The notes under the pieces: generated by a model
The model's database searches: none
The model's input: the letters and a program-made list of their open reading frames with translations, nothing else
What the model was told of the DNA's origin: nothing
Translations under genes and position numbers: made by a program
DNA from: JACCWM01 sp040393065
Lineage (GTDB): Bacteria > Myxococcota_A > Bradymonadia > Bradymonadales > Bradymonadaceae
Length of the DNA stretch: 64,000 bases
NCBI GenBank assembly: GCA_040393065.1
Contig: JBEBUW010000005.1
Location: forward strand, 1-64,000
Reading direction: 5' to 3'
In this document: in pieces, positions 9,649-17,489 of the stretch
Layout: each line of letters begins with the position of its first letter
Numbering within the stretch: the first letter of the stretch is position 1

Positions 9649-10875
9649 ATGAGAGATCAATCAGGAGTTGCGGAGAGGGCACAAGGGCAAAGGAGTGTCG
9701 CTACGGCGTGGGCGCTTGAAAATCTGGAGATGCTTACGCGTGAACAGGTCGAGCTTTCGAACCGATTGCTGAATTTGCTGTCATTTGCGAGTACGGAAGA
9801 TAGTGCGCTGGCGCAGCTTTCGGGGTGGCTTCAAGAGCTGACAGGGCGGCGATATCGGTTTGATTTGTATCGATTGAAATCGCATGCGGCGGGTAAAATT
9901 CCGGAACATCTGGGGGATAGTTTTGCGACCTGGTTTGAGTTGCCACCGGATCAGGTGCGGGGAGCGATGGTGATCGACCAGCAGATTATAGAAGATCTGG
10001 TTACGGGGATGTTTGACCAGCCGTATATTTATGATCGTTTTCCGATGGATTCGAATCCGTATGACTGGGGGCTGGGGCTTTATGTGCTGATGCGGATGAT
10101 GGAAAAGCTGGGGTCGCTCGGGCTGCCGCCGCTGATGATGGGGACGGAGCAGTTCGGGGGAGAGGAATTGTACGGGCTGTTGGAGGTGGGGCAGCAGACG
10201 TTTGTGGAGATTGTGTTTGCTGCCTACAGCCAGACACGGCGCGGGCTTGTGCGTGTGTTGTTGCCGGATCGCGTGATTCAGACGCTGGAAGCGTATGGAG
10301 TCAGTGCTCCGGGGCGCGGCCAGCGGCGGGATTTTGTTCGGTATGGGCCGTTTGCTGATTTGAGGCTTCGTTTTCCGGTAGAGCTCGGACGTGTGGAGTT
10401 AGCGCCCGGGGAGCTTCGGGATTTGGAGCGTGGTGATGTGGTTTTTCTGGCTCAGCATGGATTGCAGCTTGAGGGGCTGGAGGATGGTCAGGGCGAATAT
10501 GGCCGCTTGCATCTGAGTGCACGGCGGTTTTTGCCGTGTGAGCTTTTTGAAGGTGTGGATGGGTTTTGGAATTTGCGGCTTTGTAGCGATAACGTACAGA
10601 CACAGGAGGAGAGTATCGTGGAGCAGAACGTGAGTGAGGAGCGGACGGCGTATCTGGCGGGCAATGCAACGGCCGTGGTGGAGGTACGTGTGGGGCAGGT
10701 TGTGTTGAGTGTCAGTGAGATGGCGCAGCTGCAGTCGGGACATGTGATGGTGCTGAATCGTGACGTGGCGCGCGGGGTAGAGCTGGTGGTGGACGGGCGT
10801 GTGATTGGCTCTGGCGAGCTTGTGAATGTGGAAGGAACGCTCGGGGTGAGGGTTCAGTGGATGGGCGTGCGCTGA
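9649..10875 (+). CDS. sctQ: SctQ-like C-ring protein with C-terminal SpoA (FliN-type) domain
   Basis: A 408-residue protein whose last 75 residues match a SpoA/FliN domain: a VEVRVGQVVLSVSEM strand pair, LQSGHVMVLNR, then VELVVDGRVIGSGELV and LGVRVQW. Long proteins ending in one SpoA domain are typical of the type III secretion sorting-platform protein SctQ (YscQ/HrcQ) and of FliM/FliN. The N-terminal 330 residues are less conserved, as is usual in SctQ. The ATG at 9649 is preceded by GGTGGAGGG. With the upstream SctP-like gene this looks like a two-gene secretion module; no export apparatus or ATPase gene lies nearby. The 3' end overlaps the convergent lipoprotein gene by 22 bases. Confidence 0.7.
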   Translation: MRDQSGVAERAQGQRSVATAWALENLEMLTREQVELSNRLLNLLSFASTEDSALAQLSGWLQELTGRRYRFDLYRLKSHAAGKIPEHLGDSFATWFELPPDQVRGAMVIDQQIIEDLVTGMFDQPYIYDRFPMDSNPYDWGLGLYVLMRMMEKLGSLGLPPLMMGTEQFGGEELYGLLEVGQQTFVEIVFAAYSQTRRGLVRVLLPDRVIQTLEAYGVSAPGRGQRRDFVRYGPFADLRLRFPVELGRVELAPGELRDLERGDVVFLAQHGLQLEGLEDGQGEYGRLHLSARRFLPCELFEGVDGFWNLRLCSDNVQTQEESIVEQNVSEERTAYLAGNATAVVEVRVGQVVLSVSEMAQLQSGHVMVLNRDVARGVELVVDGRVIGSGELVNVEGTLGVRVQWMGVR

Positions 10876-11297
10876 GCAGGCGTCGGAGGCTGGATTGAAG
10901 CCGGGGACATTGAAGTCGGGGAGGGAATGGTTTCGTCGAAGATATCGGGATACTCGCGTTGCATGCGCAGCTCGAGCGTGACTTGTTCGTCGACGGCGAA
11001 GGTGAGGTCAAAGCGCTGGGTGATATAGCCTTCGGCACGTAGCTCGATTTTGCGCGGGCCGGGTGCAACGGGGACGATTTGTTCGTGCCAGCCGGCGATG
11101 ATTCCTGCGTATTCTTCATCGATGAAAACTTCGGCGTTATTGGGTTCGACAAGGAGTTCGAGGAATCCTCGGCCTTGTGGGCCGTGTTCTCCGATGCGTT
11201 GCACGGCAGAACAGGCGCTGAGTGTGATGGATAGAGAAATCAGGAACAGCAAGGGTAGAAAGCACAAAGAGAGCGGATTTTTCATTGAAAAGTTCAT
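10854..11297 (-). CDS. Lipoprotein with PEGA domain
   Basis: A small lipoprotein (147 residues). The N-terminal signal ends in a lipobox, SITLSAC, so the protein should be lipidated on that cysteine. A PEGA-type beta domain follows, with LVEPNNAEVFIDEEYAG and APGPRKIELRAEGYITQ. PEGA domains are surface or S-layer-associated beta folds. The C-terminal 25 residues are Pro/Thr-rich and overlap the 3' end of the sctQ-like gene on the opposite strand. An internal ATG at 11285 is an alternative start. Confidence 0.75.
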   Translation of the reverse strand: MNFSMKNPLSLCFLPLLFLISLSITLSACSAVQRIGEHGPQGRGFLELLVEPNNAEVFIDEEYAGIIAGWHEQIVPVAPGPRKIELRAEGYITQRFDLTFAVDEQVTLELRMQREYPDIFDETIPSPTSMSPASIQPPTPAQRTPIH

Positions 11298-11436
11298 TGG
11301 GTGGGATGGGGAGGAAGAGAAATAGAGCGGTTGGCTGGTTGTAAGAAAGGCGGGCTGTTGGTACGTGGATTCTGAAAGAATCGGCCTGCTTAGTAAGGTA
11401 ATCGGCCAGGGTAAATTTTTGAAGAGGAGTACGAAG

Positions 11437-12237
11437 TTGGATCGTTTTCAGGGAACGCACGGATACATTGCCAGCGCGGAGCTTCAGGAAGTTGTGAACG
11501 TGGCGGTTGCGCTGCAAAAGCCGTTGTTGATCCGTGGAGAGCCGGGTACGGGCAAGACGTTGTTGGCGAGTGCAGTGGCGGAGTCGTTGGGACTTTCGAT
11601 GTTGACCAGGCATGTGAAATCGACAACACGTGCGCAGGATGGGTTGTATGTCTATGACACAGTTCAGCGGCTGAACGACAGTCGTTTTGGTGGCGGTGAC
11701 GTGAATAATATCGAGCATTATATTAAGCTCGGTCCGCTCGGCCAGGCGTTTGAAAGTGCGGAGCGGCGCGTGGTTTTGATCGATGAAATCGACAAAGCCG
11801 ACCTGGAGTTTCCGAACGATCTATTGCATGAACTCGATGCCATGAGCTTTGCGATTGCGGAGACAGGTCGTGTGGTCAGGGCGAAGCATCGGCCGGTGAT
11901 AATTATTACATCGAATGCGGAAAAAGAGTTGCCGGATGCGTTTTTGCGTCGGTGTATCTTTCATTATATCGAGTTTCCCGATGAGGCGCTGATGCGTCAG
12001 ATTGTGCAGGTGCATCATCCGGAGATTAAACCGGCGTTGCTTTCGCAGTGTCTGGTGAAATTTTACTGGTTGCGTGAGCAGAAGGCGATTCGAAAGAAGC
12101 CATCGACCAGTGAGTTGATCGATTGGATAGGTGCGCTGGTACGGGCAGGCATGGACGAGCAGAGCCTGAAGCGCGAGTTGCCGTTTCTGGGTGTTTTGCT
12201 GAAAAAAGAAAGTGATCTGGCGGCGATTCGTCGTTAG
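11437..12237 (+). CDS. MoxR-family AAA+ ATPase
   Basis: A cytoplasmic AAA+ ATPase of the MoxR type (266 residues from the preferred start). Walker A is GEPGTGKT, Walker B is VVLIDEIDKAD, sensor 1 is IITSN, and an arginine-finger region LPDAFLRRCIF follows. The family acts as a chaperone that matures or activates partner proteins, often with a von Willebrand factor A protein; none is visible next door. I choose the TTG at 11437 (LDRFQGT) because GAAGAGGAG lies 7 bases upstream; a GTG at 11365 would add 24 residues with no clear site. Divergent from the PEGA lipoprotein gene. Confidence 0.85.
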   Translation: MDRFQGTHGYIASAELQEVVNVAVALQKPLLIRGEPGTGKTLLASAVAESLGLSMLTRHVKSTTRAQDGLYVYDTVQRLNDSRFGGGDVNNIEHYIKLGPLGQAFESAERRVVLIDEIDKADLEFPNDLLHELDAMSFAIAETGRVVRAKHRPVIIITSNAEKELPDAFLRRCIFHYIEFPDEALMRQIVQVHHPEIKPALLSQCLVKFYWLREQKAIRKKPSTSELIDWIGALVRAGMDEQSLKRELPFLGVLLKKESDLAAIRR

Positions 12238-12337
12238 GCAGTCGGCGGGAAGTTCTCGGATCAGTTCTTGACTACGGACTGTGTGATGTTACGCTTCCAG
12301 GCGGAAATGCACTTCTTTTGCAATGGCAGAAAGGATC

Positions 12338-13276
12338 ATGCGAAGGCTACCTGTACAAACGCTGGGGATACTGCTTTTGAGCTTTGTTGCGGCCTGTTCT
12401 ACGGACGATACGCTGCCTGAGATTGCAGTGAACGCGGATGTGGATGCGGTCCAGGAGGCACGGCGGGTTGGCGGTTTGCTGGCGCAGTATAAGCATCCAC
12501 GTGGGGCAGAAAACCAGGGGCTGGTGGTGCATGCGCAGTTTTTGGATGTGCGTGGCGTGCGTCTGGATTCGGCGCTTGAATCGCTCGAGGCCTGGATGCC
12601 TGATTTTGGACTGGAGGTTTCGTCGTGCAAGTTGCGGATTCCCGAGAGGTACAATCCGGGTAGTTCGGCGGGACAGATTCGGATGGATTTGCTTGATCTG
12701 GGGCCGATTCGAATCGATGGTCCGACGCAAACGACGGCGTTGCAGGCGCGCAGGCTGCCGGACTTACTCAGCGCGTTTTCAGGCGTGGTGTACGGCACGG
12801 AGCAGCTTCCTGGTGTGCGGGAAAAGAAGTTGTTTTATTTTCCGTCGGCTTCCTACCGGTTCAGCGCGCCGGGCTTAGGGCCGACGGGCGGTTTTTCGGT
12901 GGAATTGATCGGGCCGGAACCACTGCAAATATTGGAAGTCAGCCGACAGGATATGCGGAATGCGAATCTTGCGTCGCTGAGCACACATACGGACATTGAA
13001 TTGAGCTGGAATGCGGCTGCGGCGCATGGAAATGACGATATTTTCATCGACATTTCGACCGGATTTGGGCCGGATCGGCCGCGTTTGCAGTGTCGTGCTG
13101 CGGATGATGGCTATTTTAAGATTCCGTCAAATGCTCTGGATGCGTTGCTGGATGAAACGCTGACGCTTGAAGTTGCGATGCGGCGTGTGACGTCGTCAAA
13201 GGTCGAGATCGCCGGCCTGGATTCTTCGGAGTTTATGATGGCGACGGCCGATGAGATTACGGTAAGTTTCCGGTAA
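12338..13276 (+). CDS. Putative lipoprotein, unknown function
   Basis: A secreted protein of about 312 residues with a typical lipoprotein signal, MRRLPVQTLGILLLSFVAAC, so lipidation at that cysteine is likely. The mature part is beta-rich and acidic with no motif I recognise. The ATG at 12338 has AAAGGA just upstream; an in-frame ATG 15 bases earlier is possible. It sits 100 bases after the MoxR gene on the same strand, but nothing links the functions. Confidence 0.65.
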   Translation: MRRLPVQTLGILLLSFVAACSTDDTLPEIAVNADVDAVQEARRVGGLLAQYKHPRGAENQGLVVHAQFLDVRGVRLDSALESLEAWMPDFGLEVSSCKLRIPERYNPGSSAGQIRMDLLDLGPIRIDGPTQTTALQARRLPDLLSAFSGVVYGTEQLPGVREKKLFYFPSASYRFSAPGLGPTGGFSVELIGPEPLQILEVSRQDMRNANLASLSTHTDIELSWNAAAAHGNDDIFIDISTGFGPDRPRLQCRAADDGYFKIPSNALDALLDETLTLEVAMRRVTSSKVEIAGLDSSEFMMATADEITVSFR

Positions 13277-13396
13277 TCGAAGGTTTCAAAATTCAAAAGA
13301 TGGGGTGTGGTCGGAGCTCGGATGGTTCTTATGCTTGAACGTCTTGAGCGTGGCGAAGTTATCGGTTGTTTTTCTTGTGCAAAGCGGGAGAGATCT

Positions 13397-14257
13397 ATGG
13401 ATTTGCCGGATGCGAAGGCGGCGATTGAGACGATTCTGGATTCGGCGCGGGGGCGCAGACTTGTGGTTTTTCTGGATTATGATGGGACGCTGACGCCGAT
13501 TGTGCGCAGACCGGAGCTGGCTGTACTGCGTGCGGAAATGCGTGCAGAGCTCGAGAATTTGGCGAGATACTGTCCGTTGGCGATTGTCAGCGGACGAGAT
13601 CTGGAGGATGTCCGTGGCCGTGTCGGGGTGCAAGGGATCGCGTATGCGGGCAGTCACGGGTTTGATATCGAAGATCGGGATGGAACACGATTTGAGGCGG
13701 CAGAGCGCGGTGAGGTTCTGGCGTTGTTGCGTCGTGCAGCCTCGTATATTCGGGCGCAGGTACTGAATGTTGATGGCGTGCATCTGGAGTTGAAGCCCTA
13801 TTCGCTGGCCGTGCATTATCGTGGCGTTGCGCCGGATGAGATTACGCAGATACAGCACGCGGTGGAGCGCGCGCTGGTAATGATCCCGGGTTTGCAGATG
13901 TCGGGCGGGAAAAAGGTTTTTGATCTGAAGCCCGCTATTGACTGGCATAAGGGGCGAGCGGTTGCGTGGCTGCTTGATCGATTACAGGAAAATGACGTTG
14001 TGGGGTGCGAAGAGGTTTTCGTGGTGTATATCGGCGATGATACGACCGATGAAGATGCGTTTCGAATGCTTGGAGATCAGGGCGTTGGAATTCTGGTTGC
14101 CGGGGACGGTGCAGGAAATGATGACAGGACGCCGAGCGCGGCTGACTATCGGCTTCAAGATCCGGCGGCCGTGTTTGTATTTTTGCAGATGCTGGTGCAG
14201 AAGTTGGCGGAAACACAAAAAAGCGCGGAAGATCCGCGCTTTTTTGGTATTTCGTGA
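13397..14257 (+). CDS. otsB: Trehalose-6-phosphate phosphatase
   Basis: HAD-superfamily phosphatase that removes phosphate from trehalose-6-phosphate to give trehalose, an osmoprotectant. Motif I is FLDYDGTLTPI with the nucleophile and acid/base aspartates, motif II is AIVSGR, and the family segment GSHGFDIE follows. Motif III/IV is represented by WHKGRAVAWLL and YIGDDTTDEDAF. From the ATG at 13397 the protein has 286 residues, the usual size; GGGAGAG lies just upstream. An in-frame GTG at 13307 would add 30 unrelated residues. No trehalose-6-phosphate synthase gene is adjacent. The last codons lie inside a perfect hairpin terminator. Confidence 0.9.
   Translation: MDLPDAKAAIETILDSARGRRLVVFLDYDGTLTPIVRRPELAVLRAEMRAELENLARYCPLAIVSGRDLEDVRGRVGVQGIAYAGSHGFDIEDRDGTRFEAAERGEVLALLRRAASYIRAQVLNVDGVHLELKPYSLAVHYRGVAPDEITQIQHAVERALVMIPGLQMSGGKKVFDLKPAIDWHKGRAVAWLLDRLQENDVVGCEEVFVVYIGDDTTDEDAFRMLGDQGVGILVAGDGAGNDDRTPSAADYRLQDPAAVFVFLQMLVQKLAETQKSAEDPRFFGIS
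14217..14245. terminator. Bidirectional terminator overlapping the end of otsB
   Basis: A perfect 12-bp stem (AAAAAAGCGCGG / CCGCGCTTTTTT) with a 5-base loop. It lies inside the last codons of otsB, whose stop is at 14255-14257, and 42 bases beyond the stop of convergent atpC. It has T runs in both orientations. Confidence 0.85.
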
Positions 14258-14286
14258 AGCGAAACTAATAGGAAAAGTAGATCCGC

Positions 14287-14733
14287 TCAGTTCTTTTTGT
14301 CCGAGGAGGTTTCTTCGGCGAACGCAAGTTTCATGCGCTCGCGATGCAGTGCAGAGCGATGAAGCTCGAAGACATCCTCGGCAACTTCCTCAGTCTGGCT
14401 GAGGGTTTCGAGTTTGCTCAGTTCTTTCTCCAGACTTTCAAGCGCGGTGCGAGCCTGTTCGATGTCGATATCGTTAACGCCGGCACATTTTTCGGTGAGA
14501 ACGATGATGCGATCTGTCAGAATTTCGGCGTATCCCTGATCGAGCAGGAAATGGCGACGCTGGCCGTTCTGGTTAACGATCATTTCGCCGACGCCGATTG
14601 TGGTGAGCAGCGGAAGGTGTCCGGGAAGGATGTTCATCTGGCCCATCGTGCCGGGGAGAACGACGTCGTCGATCTGCTCGGAGAGCACAGCGCGCTCGGG
14701 TGTAACGACCACGAGATGAATTTTGTTTGCCAT
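14287..14733 (-). CDS. atpC: ATP synthase F1 epsilon subunit
   Basis: Epsilon subunit of the F1 rotor stalk (148 residues). The N-terminal beta domain is clear from VVTPERAVLSEQIDDVVLPG, MNILPGHLPLL and HFLLDQGYAEI, and a C-terminal helical arm of about 60 residues follows. It is the last gene of the operon. A strong hairpin separates it from atpD. Confidence 0.95.
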   Translation of the reverse strand: MANKIHLVVVTPERAVLSEQIDDVVLPGTMGQMNILPGHLPLLTTIGVGEMIVNQNGQRRHFLLDQGYAEILTDRIIVLTEKCAGVNDIDIEQARTALESLEKELSKLETLSQTEEVAEDVFELHRSALHRERMKLAFAEETSSDKKN

Positions 14734-14751
14734 GTGAATTCCGTTGTACGA

Positions 14752-14781
14752 ACGGGGTTTTTTCAGGCGAAAAAACCCCGT
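14752..14781 (-). terminator. Perfect hairpin between atpD and atpC
   Basis: ACGGGGTTTTTT and AAAAAACCCCGT form a perfect 12-bp stem with a 6-base loop between the stop of atpD and the start of atpC. It has no long T run after the stem on the transcribed strand, so partial termination, mRNA 3'-end protection or processing are all possible. It would set the epsilon-to-beta ratio. Confidence 0.6.
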
Positions 14782-14801
14782 GCCAGGTGCTACATTCCGG
14801 T

Positions 14802-16418
14802 TTAGTTGAGTTCGGCCGCAAGCTGAGCAGCTTTCTCACGCGCATCGTCGAGGGTACCGACCAGGTAGAATGCCTGCTCGGGCAGATCGTCGACTTCACC
14901 GTTTACGAGAGCCTTGAAGCCGGCGATGGTGTCTTCGAGCTTGACGTATTTACCCTTCATACCGGTGAAGATCTCAGCAACGTGGAAGGGCTGCGAGAGG
15001 AAGCGCTGGATTTTGCGAGCGCGGTTTACGACCAGTTTGTCCTCTTCGCTGAGCTCATCCATACCAAGGATGGCGATGATGTCCTGAAGCTCTTTGTAGC
15101 GCTGCAGAACGGCCTGAACCTGGCGAGCGACGTTGTAGTGCTCTTCGCCAACGACTTCGGCCGACAGAATCTGGCTGCCGGAAGCGAGCGGGTCAACAGC
15201 CGGGTAAATACCGAGCGCGGAGAGCTGGCGCGACAGAACCGTGGTCGCGTCAAGGTGAGCGAACGCGGTTGCGGGAGCGGGGTCGGTTTCGTCGTCAGCA
15301 GGAACGTAAATGGCCTGAACGGACGTAATCGAGCCTTTGGTCGTCGAGGTAATACGCTCTTGGAGGCGACCCATCTCGGTGGCCAGCGTGGGCTGGTAAC
15401 CTACAGCGGAGGGGATACGGCCAAGGAGAGCGGAAACTTCGGAACCGGCCTGGGTGAAGCGGAAAATGTTGTCGATGAACAACAACACGTCCTGACCTTC
15501 CACGTCGCGGAAGTATTCGGCGATGGTCAGCGCAGAAAGAGCAACGCGGGCACGAGCTCCGGGGGGTTCGTTCATCTGGCCGTAAACCAGCGCTGCTTTG
15601 GAGTTGCTCCAGTCGCCGTTGGGGGCAAGTACGCCGGATTCCATGAACTCAAAGTAGAGGTCGTTTCCTTCACGGGTACGCTCACCGACGCCGCCGAAAA
15701 CGGAGTAACCACCGTGCTCAAGCGCAAGGTTGTTGATGAGTTCCTGAATCAGAACGGTTTTACCAACACCGGCGCCGCCGAACAGACCGATTTTACCGCC
15801 GCGGGCGTAGGGAGCGAGCAAGTCAACGACTTTGATGCCGGTCTCGAACATTTCGACCGTGGTGCTCTGCTCTTCGAAGGACGGCGGATCGCGGTGGATG
15901 GGCCAGGTAATGGTAGCTTCGGTACCGCTGATGTTTTTGACGTTGGTTTTGGAAACCGTGGTTTTTTCGAGTTTGTGAACGTCATCTGCGGTGCGAACTT
16001 TGAGCGTGTACGAAGTATCGCTTTCGCTATCGAGGATACCGCGGACGAATTTCCCGTCGTTCAGTTCCATGACGGTAATATCGTCAATCGGCTCGCCGAC
16101 GACGTTGAGAATGCGGCCCAGGACCTGTCGACCGACGGGCACCGAAATCGGGTTGCCGGTGTTGCGTACGACGGTTCCGCGCGCAAGACCATCGGTGGTG
16201 TCCATGGCGATGGTGCGGACGACGCCTTCACCGAGATGCTGGGCAACTTCGACCACGAGGTTGTCCGGCTTGTCGTTGATTGCGGTGTTGGTGATGGTAA
16301 GCGCGGTCAAAAGCGGCGGAATCGCGTCGGTTGGAAACGCGATGTCAATGACCGGACCGAGGATCTGGACGATGCGTCCATCTTTATTGCTGGGGGTAGT
16401 TGCTGGTGCGACCGACAT
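14802..16418 (-). CDS. atpD: ATP synthase F1 beta subunit, with an insertion of about 50 residues
   Basis: Catalytic beta subunit of F1. The P-loop GLFGGAGVGKT is at about residues 211-221, followed by GVGERTREGNDLY, the Walker B region VLLFIDNIFRFTQAGSE, and the C-terminal helical domain. At 538 residues it is about 60 longer than usual. The extra sequence lies between GEPID (about 108-112) and WPIHR (172-176), where most beta subunits have only about 12 residues. The inserted part reads like a small beta-barrel (MELNDGKFVRGILDSES, SYTLKVRTADD). The catalytic motifs look intact. Confidence 0.95.
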   Translation of the reverse strand: MSVAPATTPSNKDGRIVQILGPVIDIAFPTDAIPPLLTALTITNTAINDKPDNLVVEVAQHLGEGVVRTIAMDTTDGLARGTVVRNTGNPISVPVGRQVLGRILNVVGEPIDDITVMELNDGKFVRGILDSESDTSYTLKVRTADDVHKLEKTTVSKTNVKNISGTEATITWPIHRDPPSFEEQSTTVEMFETGIKVVDLLAPYARGGKIGLFGGAGVGKTVLIQELINNLALEHGGYSVFGGVGERTREGNDLYFEFMESGVLAPNGDWSNSKAALVYGQMNEPPGARARVALSALTIAEYFRDVEGQDVLLFIDNIFRFTQAGSEVSALLGRIPSAVGYQPTLATEMGRLQERITSTTKGSITSVQAIYVPADDETDPAPATAFAHLDATTVLSRQLSALGIYPAVDPLASGSQILSAEVVGEEHYNVARQVQAVLQRYKELQDIIAILGMDELSEEDKLVVNRARKIQRFLSQPFHVAEIFTGMKGKYVKLEDTIAGFKALVNGEVDDLPEQAFYLVGTLDDAREKAAQLAAELN

Positions 16419-16470
16419 AATATGACTCCTGAAGATCCTGAATACTTATATTCGATAGTGAATTCGACGA

Positions 16471-17379
16471 CTAACCTTTGAGGGACTCGGCACCGCTGAC
16501 GATCTCAACGATCTCGCGCGTGATGTAGGCCTGGCGCGCGCGGTTGTATTGCAGGGTGAGTCGCGAGATCATGTCTGTAGCGTTATTGGTTGCGCCGTCC
16601 ATAGCCGTCATACGCGCGCCGTATTCGGCGGCTTCGGATTCGAACAGAGCTTGCATGGTCTGGATTTCGATGTGTCCCGGCAAAAGTTGCGAGAGCAGGG
16701 TCTGCACATCGGGTTCGTAGATATATTCGCCTGCAGCCATGATTGCATTGGGATCGGAATTATCGACCTCATGCGCACCGTCGCTTTTCAAGCTGTCGAT
16801 CGACAACGGAAGCAGCGGGCTGACCAACGAGTTGTAATTGATGGCCGAGATAAACTGGTTGTAGCACAGATATACGGCGTCGTATTTCCCTTCAGTAAAG
16901 CCAGAAATCGCAATATTGGCGAGTTCTTTGGCATTTTCGTAGGTGACGTTGCCGATGAGTTCGGGGAAGGAATCCACGATCTCATGGGAGCCCCGGCTGA
17001 AGTGAACCTGAGCTTTCAGACCGACCGTAATGATATTGACGTTGATGCCGGCGATTTTTTGTTCGCGGATAAAACTTCCGACGGTACGGAACAAGTTGGT
17101 GTTGAAGCCACCGCACAGTCCGCGATTACTCGACAAAACGATCAACAGGATGTTGTCGACTTGTTCGCGTTGTTCGAGCAGAGGATGGCTTTCGCCTTCG
17201 ACGCGTTCGGCAACACTTTTGATGACGGCATCCATGTGACGGGCGTAAGGCCGGGAGGCAACCAGTCGGTCTTGAGCGCGGCGAAGCTTTGCAGCCGCGA
17301 CCATTTTCATCGCCCCGGTGATTTTCTGGGTGTTTTTAACGGACCCAATTCGCTTTCGAATATCTTTGAGATTCGGCAT
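16471..17379 (-). CDS. atpG: ATP synthase F1 gamma subunit
   Basis: Central rotor shaft of F1 (302 residues from the preferred start). The N-terminal helix MPNLKDIRKRIGSVKNTQKI and the C-terminal helix (TDMISRLTLQYNRARQAYIT, then EIVEIVSGAESL) are the diagnostic coiled-coil ends. VLSSNRGLCGGFN is also conserved. I prefer the ATG at 17379 because it begins exactly at the family N-terminus; an ATG 18 bases upstream is possible. Lies between atpA and atpD in the usual order. Confidence 0.95.
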   Translation of the reverse strand: MPNLKDIRKRIGSVKNTQKITGAMKMVAAAKLRRAQDRLVASRPYARHMDAVIKSVAERVEGESHPLLEQREQVDNILLIVLSSNRGLCGGFNTNLFRTVGSFIREQKIAGINVNIITVGLKAQVHFSRGSHEIVDSFPELIGNVTYENAKELANIAISGFTEGKYDAVYLCYNQFISAINYNSLVSPLLPLSIDSLKSDGAHEVDNSDPNAIMAAGEYIYEPDVQTLLSQLLPGHIEIQTMQALFESEAAEYGARMTAMDGATNNATDMISRLTLQYNRARQAYITREIVEIVSGAESLKG

Positions 17380-17489
17380 ATCGACTCTTGTGAACAAACA
17401 TCTCGTGTTCGAGCTTTTTTCAATGCGTGGGCAGCGCGCCGGGCAATCGAAGGATTTACACGACGCGTGCCGCGCTCTTGTGAGCGACC

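Noticed and set aside
14727..16481. A 584-residue open frame on the forward strand over atpD
   Set aside because: It is antisense to an ATP synthase beta gene with intact catalytic motifs and reads as low-complexity translation without a family.
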